A DNA stretch of 64,000 nucleotides, taken from assembly GCA_900457075.1 (NCBI GenBank), contig UGYN01000002.1, positions 3,658,001 through 3,722,000 of the forward strand. Direction: 5' to 3'. The notes below the pieces were generated by a model. It was given only the letters and a program-made list of their open reading frames with translations. It did not search any database and was not told the DNA's origin. Source of the DNA: Serratia quinivorans. GTDB lineage: Bacteria; Pseudomonadota; Gammaproteobacteria; Enterobacterales; Enterobacteriaceae. Position numbers and translations under genes: made by a program. Of the stretch, positions 57,263-64,000 are shown piece after piece. Position 1 is the first letter of the stretch. Every line of letters starts with the position of its first letter.

Positions 57263-58639
57263 TTATTCAGCCGCGCGCTTTTTGCGCGGCTTTTTGGCCA
57301 GGGTAATGGTTTTCACCTCGCTTTCCACCCAGCCATCCTGCAGACGGGTTTTCAGCAATTCACCCACCTGTGCCTGTTTGGTGGTTTTCAGCAGTTCGCC
57401 GCGTGGCGTTTGCGTCACGCTGTAGCCACGCGCCAGCGTTGCCAGCGGGCTGACCGCCTCAAGCTGGCTGCAGGCCACACCAAAGCGTTGACGCCAGGCG
57501 TTAAGACGCCGCTCCAGCGCCTGCTGTAAACGGTATTCCTGCTGCTGCACGCGTTGCTGATAGCGATGAATGCGTGCCTGTGGCTGCATCTGCGCCAAGC
57601 GCTGTTGCGCCCGCTCGCTGCGGCGTGAAGACAAGCGCAGTTGGTTCTGCATGCCATCTTCCAACCGACGCTGCAGTTTGAACAACAGCGTCTGCTGACG
57701 CGCCAGGCGCAGGTGTGGATGCTGTTGCTGCAAACGGTGGTTGATGCGGGTGAACTGTTGCTGGCGCTGTGCCAGGTAGTAATCCATCGCCATTTCCATC
57801 CGCTGCTGCTGGGACTGCAACTGGCGCAGCAGCTCCAGCTGATTGCGGCTGACCAGTTCGGCGGCGGCTGAAGGGGTTGGCGCACGCAAATCAGCGACAA
57901 AATCGGCAATGGTGACGTCGGTTTCATGGCCGACGGCGCTGACGATCGGAATGCGGCTGGCGAAAATTGCCCGCGCCACGCGTTCGTCATTAAAACTCCA
58001 CAGATCTTCCAGCGAACCGCCACCACGGCCGACGATCAGCACGTCACACTCGTCGCGGCGGTTAGCCGTTTCGATGGCACGCACAATCTGCAATGGCGCT
58101 TCTGCGCCCTGTACCGAAGTAGGGTAAATAATGATAGGCAGTGAAGGATCACGCCGTTGCAGCACCTGCAGCACATCGTGCAGCGCCGCACCGCTGGCGG
58201 AGGTAATGACCCCGACGCGTTTGGCCGGGCTGGGCAAGGGTTGCTTGAACTGTTGGTCGAACAGGCCTTCGGCGCTCAGGCGCTGTTTCAACTGGTCGAA
58301 CTGCTGTTGCAACAGACCGTCACCGGCAGGCTGCATGCTTTCGGCAATCAGTTGGTAGTCGCCGCGCGGTTCATACAGCGTAATGCTGGCGCGAACCAGG
58401 ACCTGTTGGCCATTCTGCGGACGGAAAGTGGTGCGGCGGTTAGTGTTGCGGAACATTGCGCAACGCACCTGCGCACGATCGTCTTTCAGCGTGAAATACC
58501 AGTGGCCGGAAGAGGGTTGAGAGAAGTTGGAAATCTCTGCGGAGAGCCAAATCTGGCCCATTTCCATTTCCAGCAGCTGTCGAACCGTCTGATTCAGGCG
58601 GCTTACGGTAAAAATAGACGGCGAAACAGGTAGCGACAT
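57263..58639 (-). CDS. xseA: exodeoxyribonuclease VII large subunit
   Basis: This 458-residue nuclease subunit has an N-terminal OB-fold ([20 protein letters not shown]), the catalytic core ([28 protein letters not shown]) and a long coiled-coil region. I chose the ATG at 58639 ([14 protein letters not shown]), as in E. coli; an earlier in-frame start at 58669 is unlikely. It is convergent with the GH31 gene (6-base gap) and divergent from guaB, as in E. coli. Confidence 0.96.
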   Translation of the reverse strand: MSLPVSPSIFTVSRLNQTVRQLLEMEMGQIWLSAEISNFSQPSSGHWYFTLKDDRAQVRCAMFRNTNRRTTFRPQNGQQVLVRASITLYEPRGDYQLIAESMQPAGDGLLQQQFDQLKQRLSAEGLFDQQFKQPLPSPAKRVGVITSASGAALHDVLQVLQRRDPSLPIIIYPTSVQGAEAPLQIVRAIETANRRDECDVLIVGRGGGSLEDLWSFNDERVARAIFASRIPIVSAVGHETDVTIADFVADLRAPTPSAAAELVSRNQLELLRQLQSQQQRMEMAMDYYLAQRQQQFTRINHRLQQQHPHLRLARQQTLLFKLQRRLEDGMQNQLRLSSRRSERAQQRLAQMQPQARIHRYQQRVQQQEYRLQQALERRLNAWRQRFGVACSQLEAVSPLATLARGYSVTQTPRGELLKTTKQAQVGELLKTRLQDGWVESEVKTITLAKKPRKKRAAE

Positions 58640-58731
58640 GTGACCCAGATCAAATTTCAAAACAAGCACTTAATTGGTCGATACTACATGGCTGAAAAAG
58701 GTAATCAAGAGTTTTTGTGCGAAAGTACTGG

Positions 58732-58757
58732 AGGCAACCGATTACGCTCTGTATAAT
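58732..58757 (+). promoter_or_regulatory. guaB promoter with PurR-like box
   Basis: AGGCAACCGATTACGC (58732-58747) resembles the guaB PurR box of E. coli. TATAAT (58752-58757) is a perfect -10, followed by the GC-rich discriminator GCCGCGG usual for stringently controlled promoters. The -35 is weak. Confidence 0.75.
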
Positions 58758-58809
58758 GCCGCGGCAATATTTTATCTTTTTCACAGCCCACTCTGGTGAG
58801 ATATTGCCC

Positions 58810-60273
58810 ATGCTACGCATCGCAAAAGAAGCACTGACATTCGACGACGTTCTCCTGGTTCCAGCTCACTCTACGGTTCTGCCTAATACCGCTGAGCTCG
58901 GCACCCAATTGACCAAAACCATCCACCTGAATATCCCTATGCTGTCCGCAGCCATGGACACCGTTACCGAAGCCAATCTGGCTATCGCGCTGGCGCAGGA
59001 AGGCGGTTTAGGCTTCATCCACAAAAACATGTCCATCGAGCGTCAGGCTGAAGAAGTCCGCCGCGTGAAAAAACATGAAAGCGGCGTGGTCACCGATCCA
59101 CAGGCCGTAACGCCGACCACCACCCTGAAAGAAGTGAAAGAACTGACCGCGCGTAACGGCTTTGCCGGCTACCCGGTAGTGACCGAAGAAAACGAACTGG
59201 TCGGCATCATTACCGGCCGTGACGTACGCTTCGTCACCGATCTGAACCAGCCTGTTACCGCCGTGATGACGCCGAAAGAGCGCCTGGTTACGGTGAAAGA
59301 AGGTGAGGCGCGTGAAGTCGTGCTGCAGAAAATGCACGAAAAACGCGTTGAGAAAGCGCTGGTGGTAGACGACCAGTTCCATCTGCTGGGTATGATCACC
59401 GTCAAAGACTTCCAAAAAGCGGAACGCAAGCCAAACGCCTGTAAAGACGAGCATGGCCGTCTGCGCGTTGGTGCTGCGGTTGGCGCCGGTGCAGGTAACG
59501 AAGAGCGTGTTGATGCGCTGGTCGCTGCCGGCGTTGACGTTCTGCTGATTGACTCCTCCCACGGCCATTCCGAAGGCGTATTGCAGCGTATTCGTGAAAC
59601 CCGCGCCAAATACCCGGACCTGCAGATCGTTGGCGGTAACGTCGCGACCGCCTCAGGCGCCAAAGCGCTGGCTGATGCCGGTGTTAGCGCGGTGAAAGTG
59701 GGTATCGGTCCTGGCTCCATCTGTACCACTCGTATCGTTACCGGCGTTGGTGTACCGCAGATCACCGCTATCGCCGACGCGGTTGAAGCGCTGGAAGGCA
59801 CCGGTATTCCGGTTATCGCCGACGGCGGCATCCGTTTCTCCGGTGACATCGCCAAAGCCATCGCGGCTGGCGCATCCTGTGTGATGGTCGGCTCCATGCT
59901 GGCGGGTACCGAAGAATCTCCGGGCGAAATCGAGCTGTATCAGGGCCGTTCGTTCAAATCCTATCGCGGTATGGGTTCACTGGGCGCGATGTCCAAAGGC
60001 TCTTCCGACCGTTACTTCCAGACCGATAACGCCGCCGACAAACTGGTGCCTGAAGGTATCGAAGGCCGCGTGGCTTACAAAGGCATGCTGAAAGCCATTG
60101 TTCACCAGCAAATGGGCGGTCTGCGCTCTTGCATGGGCCTGACCGGCTGCGGCACCATCGACGAGCTGCGCACCAAGGCTGAATTTGTGCGCATCAGCGG
60201 CGCCGGCATTCAGGAAAGCCACGTGCACGATGTGACCATCACCAAAGAGTCACCGAACTACCGCATGGGTTAA
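58810..60273 (+). CDS. guaB: IMP dehydrogenase
   Basis: This NAD-dependent enzyme makes XMP from IMP, the first committed step of GMP synthesis. The 487-residue protein begins [21 protein letters not shown]; an upstream in-frame ATG at 58717 overlaps the promoter and is rejected. Two CBS domains (about residues 95-205) and the active-site loop GPGSICTTR (catalytic Cys) are present. guaA follows after 101 bases. Confidence 0.98.
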   Translation: MLRIAKEALTFDDVLLVPAHSTVLPNTAELGTQLTKTIHLNIPMLSAAMDTVTEANLAIALAQEGGLGFIHKNMSIERQAEEVRRVKKHESGVVTDPQAVTPTTTLKEVKELTARNGFAGYPVVTEENELVGIITGRDVRFVTDLNQPVTAVMTPKERLVTVKEGEAREVVLQKMHEKRVEKALVVDDQFHLLGMITVKDFQKAERKPNACKDEHGRLRVGAAVGAGAGNEERVDALVAAGVDVLLIDSSHGHSEGVLQRIRETRAKYPDLQIVGGNVATASGAKALADAGVSAVKVGIGPGSICTTRIVTGVGVPQITAIADAVEALEGTGIPVIADGGIRFSGDIAKAIAAGASCVMVGSMLAGTEESPGEIELYQGRSFKSYRGMGSLGAMSKGSSDRYFQTDNAADKLVPEGIEGRVAYKGMLKAIVHQQMGGLRSCMGLTGCGTIDELRTKAEFVRISGAGIQESHVHDVTITKESPNYRMG

Positions 60274-60374
60274 TGCTTTAACTTCTCCTGCGGGAGAAGC
60301 CGGGGTGGGGCGTAACGCTTCACCCCGAAAACACTATTTTCGCTCTTTTTCTCTGTTGCTGGAATTCGCCTCAC

Positions 60375-61952
60375 ATGACAAAAAATATCCATAAGCATCG
60401 CATCCTGATTCTGGACTTTGGTTCGCAATACACTCAACTGGTAGCACGCCGCGTGCGCGAAATCGGCGTTTACTGTGAGCTGTGGGCCTGGGACGTTAGC
60501 GAAGAGCAAATCCGCGAATTCAATCCAAGCGGCATCATCCTGTCCGGCGGCCCGGAAAGCACCACCGAAGCCAACAGCCCGCGCGCGCCAGAATACGTGT
60601 TCACCGCCGGTGTCCCGGTGCTGGGCGTATGCTACGGCATGCAAACCATGGCGATGCAGTTGGGTGGCCAGGTAGAAGGTTCCAACGAGCGTGAGTTCGG
60701 TTATGCCCAGGTGGAAATCACCACCGAAAGCGCCTTGGTGCGCGACATCGAAGACGCCCTGAGCCCGGCCGGCAAACCGCTGCTGGACGTGTGGATGAGC
60801 CACGGCGACAAAGTGACCGCTATCCCGGCTGACTTCGTGACCGTCGCCAGCACCGATACCTGCCCGTTTGCCATTATGGCCAACGAAGAAAAACGCTTCT
60901 ACGGCGTGCAGTTCCACCCGGAAGTAACCCACACCCGTCAGGGCCAGCGTATGCTGGAGCGTTTCGTGCTGGATATCTGCCAGTGTGAAGCCCTGTGGAC
61001 CCCGGCGACCATCATTGAAGATGCGGTAGAACGTATTCGTCAGCAGGTAGGTGAAGATCACGTAATCCTCGGCCTGTCCGGCGGCGTGGATTCTTCCGTT
61101 ACCGCGATGCTGCTGCACCGTGCCATCGGCAAACGCCTGACCTGCGTGTTTGTCGACAACGGCCTGCTGCGCCTGAACGAAGCCGAACAGGTACTGGAAA
61201 TGTTTGGTGACCACTTCGGCCTGAACATCGTTCACGTGGCGGCGGAAGATCGCTTCCTGAGCGCCCTGGCCGGTGTTGACGAGCCGGAAGCCAAGCGCAA
61301 AATCATTGGTCGCGTGTTCGTTGAGCTGTTCGACGAAGAAGCCTGCAAGCAATCTGAAGTTAAATGGCTGGCGCAAGGCACCATCTACCCGGACGTGATT
61401 GAATCCGCCGCTTCTGCCACCGGCAAAGCGCACGTGATCAAGTCGCACCACAACGTGGGCGGCCTGCCGAAAGAGATGAAGCTGGGCCTGGTCGAACCGC
61501 TGAAAGAGCTGTTCAAAGACGAAGTGCGCAAAATTGGCCTGGAACTGGGCCTGCCGTACGACATGCTGTTCCGCCACCCGTTCCCGGGGCCAGGTCTGGG
61601 TGTGCGCGTGCTGGGCGAAGTGAAGAAAGAGTATTGCGACCTGCTGCGCCGCGCCGATGCCATCTTCATTGAAGAACTGCACAAGGCCGATCTGTACAAC
61701 AAGGTCAGCCAGGCATTCACCGTGTTCCTGCCGGTACGTTCCGTTGGCGTGATGGGCGATGGCCGTAAATACGACTGGGTTGTTTCACTGCGCGCAGTGG
61801 AAACCATCGACTTTATGACCGCGCATTGGGCGCACCTGCCGTACGATTTCCTCGGCCGCGTATCCAACCGCATCATCAACGAAGTGAACGGTATTTCCCG
61901 CGTAGTTTATGACATCAGCGGCAAGCCACCGGCTACCATTGAGTGGGAATGA
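60375..61952 (+). CDS. guaA: GMP synthase (glutamine-hydrolysing)
   Basis: This 525-residue enzyme aminates XMP to GMP. The N-terminal GATase class I domain has the nucleophile in GVCYGMQ (Cys86). The ATP-pyrophosphatase domain has the P-loop [11 protein letters not shown]-terminal dimerisation domain ends the protein (IEWE). Operon with guaB as in E. coli, then a terminator. Confidence 0.98.
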   Translation: MTKNIHKHRILILDFGSQYTQLVARRVREIGVYCELWAWDVSEEQIREFNPSGIILSGGPESTTEANSPRAPEYVFTAGVPVLGVCYGMQTMAMQLGGQVEGSNEREFGYAQVEITTESALVRDIEDALSPAGKPLLDVWMSHGDKVTAIPADFVTVASTDTCPFAIMANEEKRFYGVQFHPEVTHTRQGQRMLERFVLDICQCEALWTPATIIEDAVERIRQQVGEDHVILGLSGGVDSSVTAMLLHRAIGKRLTCVFVDNGLLRLNEAEQVLEMFGDHFGLNIVHVAAEDRFLSALAGVDEPEAKRKIIGRVFVELFDEEACKQSEVKWLAQGTIYPDVIESAASATGKAHVIKSHHNVGGLPKEMKLGLVEPLKELFKDEVRKIGLELGLPYDMLFRHPFPGPGLGVRVLGEVKKEYCDLLRRADAIFIEELHKADLYNKVSQAFTVFLPVRSVGVMGDGRKYDWVVSLRAVETIDFMTAHWAHLPYDFLGRVSNRIINEVNGISRVVYDISGKPPATIEWE

Positions 61953-61998
61953 TTTAGTGGCCGGTCTAGGCCGGCACTAAATAACAGCCATCACATCT

Positions 61999-62024
61999 AA
62001 TCCCGCGTAACTGCGGGATTTTTT
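61999..62024 (+). terminator. Rho-independent terminator of guaBA
   Basis: AATCCCGC / GCGGGATT stem with a GTAACT loop and a T-run. A second hairpin with arms TTTAGTG / CACTAAA and a GCCGG/CCGGC core sits just after the guaA stop. Confidence 0.9.
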
Positions 62025-62128
62025 ATGAAGTAAAAGAATTTTATGGAATTACCTGGCGTAGGTTCACAACGCATCTAAACCACAGTACTTTATATCTTTG
62101 CATCAGTGACTGGTTTGAAGGAGATTCG

Positions 62129-62668
62129 ATGACGACATTGCCAACACGAATACCGTTACCTGAAGAGCTTTACGCGTCATTAAGGCCGCTGAGATTAGAC
62201 GATGTTGATGCGTGGTCGGCGTATTTGAGTAAACCTGGCGTGATTGAACATACCAGTTGGGGGGATGTCGGCCCAACCAACCTCGAAAGGCTGATTGCTG
62301 ACTATGCCGAAGGCAAAGGCTCGCTTCGTTGGGCCATTGTGGATCAGAGTGACGGTTTGCTCGGTACGGTTGGGTTGAACGAAATATCCCGCGATCATGG
62401 CCGGGCGGAAATTGCCTATGATCTTGACCCAAGCCACTGTGGCCGGGGCTTGGCGACTGAGGCGGCGAGTGCCGTTATTCATTGGGCGCACACCGTTCTG
62501 GGCCTTCAGCGTGTTCAGGCTACGGTTCTTGATAGCAATATATTGTCGATTGCCGTCCTGGAGCGAGTGGGCATGCAGCGCGAAGGTTTAATCAGGCAAT
62601 ACCGCCGCGTGCGCGGACAGGCCAGAGATTATTGGATGTACGCGGCCATTAATCGCGCAGGGAATTGA
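62129..62668 (+). CDS. GNAT-family N-acetyltransferase
   Basis: This 179-residue protein is a RimJ/RimL-like GNAT enzyme. A conserved core (AEIAYDLDPSHCGRGLATEAASAVIHWA) contains the acetyl-CoA loop GRGLATEA, followed by RVQATVLDSNILSIAVLERVGM. Substrate unknown. An AAGGAG site precedes the ATG. It is convergent with the HxlR gene 11 bases away. Confidence 0.88.
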   Translation: MTTLPTRIPLPEELYASLRPLRLDDVDAWSAYLSKPGVIEHTSWGDVGPTNLERLIADYAEGKGSLRWAIVDQSDGLLGTVGLNEISRDHGRAEIAYDLDPSHCGRGLATEAASAVIHWAHTVLGLQRVQATVLDSNILSIAVLERVGMQREGLIRQYRRVRGQARDYWMYAAINRAGN

Positions 62669-62679
62669 GGTTGCCAACC

Positions 62680-63054
62680 TCAATTTCCATCCTGTTGGCT
62701 TTGCTCATCATATTTTCTCTGGCAGTCCTGAATCGTCTCCATATTCCCCAGCGTCCAATTGAACAGGATTGCAAACGGCTCCTGTAACGATTGGCCGAGT
62801 GAGGTCAGTGAATACTCGACGCCCAGTACCCGCCCATCCAGAACCCTGCGTTTCACCATGCCGTTGCGCTCAAGTTTACGCAGTGTCTGAGTCAGTACGC
62901 GCTGAGTGACGCCGTCAAGGCGGCGCTTAATCGCGTTGAAACGCCGTGGCTCGCGAAGCACTTCCAGCACCATCATCGACCATTTATCTGCGATCTGGTC
63001 GAGAATGATTCGGCTGGGGTAGTCGGCCCGGTAGATAGGATCTGTCTCGTTCAT
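62680..63054 (-). CDS. HxlR-family transcriptional regulator
   Basis: This 124-residue winged-helix regulator has the family sequence IADKWSMMVLEVLREPRRFNAIKRRLDGVTQRVLTQTLRKLERNGMV. HxlR proteins often sense aldehydes, quinones or redox state. It is divergent to a crotonase gene with a palindrome between them, so it probably regulates that gene. Confidence 0.9.
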   Translation of the reverse strand: MNETDPIYRADYPSRIILDQIADKWSMMVLEVLREPRRFNAIKRRLDGVTQRVLTQTLRKLERNGMVKRRVLDGRVLGVEYSLTSLGQSLQEPFAILFNWTLGNMETIQDCQRKYDEQSQQDGN

Positions 63055-63103
63055 AGGTATCCTCCAGCATCCCTGGGATGTTTAAAGTGCGTAATTGACC
63101 CTA

Positions 63104-63120
63104 GGTATGCAAAGTATACC
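63104..63120. promoter_or_regulatory. inverted repeat between HxlR and crotonase genes
   Basis: GGTATGCAAAGTATACC has GGTAT / ATACC arms around a seven-base centre. Placed 50 bases before the HxlR start and 61 before the crotonase start, it is a candidate operator. Confidence 0.5.
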
Positions 63121-63180
63121 ATGCGGTGAACAGCACCCAAACCCGGTGCCACTTTCTTCCCCACCACCCAGGATATTGAC

Positions 63181-64000
63181 ATGACAGATACAGATTTCGG
63201 CAGGCTGAGTATTTCCCATGACCATGGTGTATCGACGATCACGATCGACAATCCTCCGGTCAACGTGCTTGATGTGTCTTTGATGTCGGAGATCAGCCGC
63301 TTTCTTGTTGCTGTTCGTGACGATCAGGACACGCGAGTGTTGGTATTCCAGAGCGCAAATCCCGAGTTTTTTATTGCTCATGTCGACATGACCTTAATCG
63401 ATGAGCCGCACGCTTTCGATGAGCTTGCACGCCATGCTCCAGAAGGCCTTAATCCGTTCCAGGCGTTCGGCGAGCTTCTGCGGGAGCAGCCGCAGGTCAC
63501 GATCGTCAAGCTTGCCGGGCTGGCACGCGGCGGTGGTGCCGAGTTTGTTGCGGCGGCCGACATGGCGTTTGCCGCCGAGGGACTGGCGGGGCTTGCCCAG
63601 TGTGAGGCCTTGATGGGTATCACGCCCGGCGGTGGCGCTACCCAGTATCTGACCAGCCGGATGACGCGCGGTCGTGCGCTTGAAGTGATTCTGGGTGCCG
63701 AACTGATCGACGCCGCTACGGCGGAACGTTACGGATGGATCAATCGTGCACTGCCTGCTGCCGAACTCGATGATTTCGTCGATCGGTTGGCTCGCAACAT
63801 TGCGGCATTGCCCGAGGGCGTTATTGCGGCTGCCAAACAGGCGATGCCTGCACCAGATCTGCGGGAAGGCTTTTATCGTGAGCACGATGCCTGGGCAGGG
63901 CTGTTCGCGCGGCCCGCAGCAGAAAAACTCATTCGGGGCGGATTGAAGGCAGGTGCTCAGACCCGGATTGGCGAGCGCAACCTTGAGGGCCTGCTGCGCG
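63181..64000 (+). CDS. enoyl-CoA hydratase/isomerase (crotonase) family protein, partial at window end
   Basis: An open frame of at least 273 codons runs to the window edge with no stop. It starts MTDTDFGRLSISHDHGVSTI. The crotonase core is visible: NPPVNVLDVSLMSEI near residue 25, and an oxyanion-hole region LAGLARGGGAEFVAAADMAFA near 116. A second glycine-rich stretch, MGITPGGGATQYL, also fits. The catalytic residues were not assigned, so hydratase, isomerase or other crotonase chemistry is possible. It is divergent from an HxlR regulator. Confidence 0.85.
   Translation, partial: MTDTDFGRLSISHDHGVSTITIDNPPVNVLDVSLMSEISRFLVAVRDDQDTRVLVFQSANPEFFIAHVDMTLIDEPHAFDELARHAPEGLNPFQAFGELLREQPQVTIVKLAGLARGGGAEFVAAADMAFAAEGLAGLAQCEALMGITPGGGATQYLTSRMTRGRALEVILGAELIDAATAERYGWINRALPAAELDDFVDRLARNIAALPEGVIAAAKQAMPAPDLREGFYREHDAWAGLFARPAAEKLIRGGLKAGAQTRIGERNLEGLLR

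Noticed and set aside
60270..61682. 470-codon open frame antisense to guaA
   Set aside because: It exactly shadows guaA, has no independent ribosome site or family motifs, and arises from the GC-biased codon use of the real gene.

Overview
The window comes from an enterobacterial chromosome, most likely Serratia (S. proteamaculans / liquefaciens / marcescens group). The backbone keeps the E. coli order hmp-glyA, hcaT-csiE, suhB-trmJ-iscRSUA-hscBA-fdx-iscX-pepB-sseB, yfhM-pbpC-ndk-rlmN-rodZ-ispG-hisS-yfgM-bamB-der, yfgJ, xseA-guaB-guaA. A protealysin-type M4 protease next to its small inhibitor (emfourin) is a Serratia hallmark, and so is a predicted spermidine dehydrogenase. There are no rRNA or tRNA genes, CRISPR arrays, IS elements or prophages.

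Region by region. 1-7.4 kb: a polyamine operon with an ABC importer (YdcTUV; the binding protein lies left of the window), 4-aminobutyraldehyde dehydrogenase PatD, a Tat-exported FAD oxidoreductase resembling spermidine dehydrogenase, and a three-haem cytochrome c. 7.6-10.5 kb: divergent hmp and glyA with NsrR-like and PurR-like sites. 10.7-13.1 kb: a nucleoside salvage cluster (NupC-type transporter, an uncharacterised GATase1-like protein, cytidine deaminase). 13.3-17.5 kb: hcaT, csiE, and a two-gene metal (probably zinc) transport system preceded by a Zur-like palindrome. 17.6-27.6 kb: suhB, trmJ, the complete isc operon, pepB between two ERIC repeats, sseB. 27.7-32 kb: a Hok/Sok type I toxin-antitoxin locus too small for ordinary gene calling, then a LacI regulator, an NhaC-family antiporter and a PatB/MalY-type C-S lyase, occupying the interval where E. 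coli has sseA. 32-49.4 kb: cell envelope, translation and isoprenoid housekeeping genes. 49.5-57.3 kb: an AEC-family carrier, YfgJ, protealysin/emfourin, and a sugar-acid-like MFS transporter plus GH31 glycosidase with a LacI regulator and an ExuR/UxuR-like palindrome. 57.3-64 kb: xseA, guaB, guaA, a GNAT acetyltransferase, an HxlR regulator, and a crotonase-family gene cut by the window end.

Six otherwise well conserved genes (csiE, iscX, pepB, the patB-like gene, rlmN, the MFS gene) each carry one single-base frameshift. Five are in short mononucleotide runs. Each gene is intact on both sides of its shift, so I read these mainly as base-calling or assembly indels, although true mutations cannot be excluded without reads. 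The most interesting loci are the polyamine dehydrogenase/cytochrome operon, the unlisted Hok/Sok locus, the nucleoside cluster with an orphan GATase-like protein, the NhaC-PatB-LacI unit and the zinc-type ZevAB pair.
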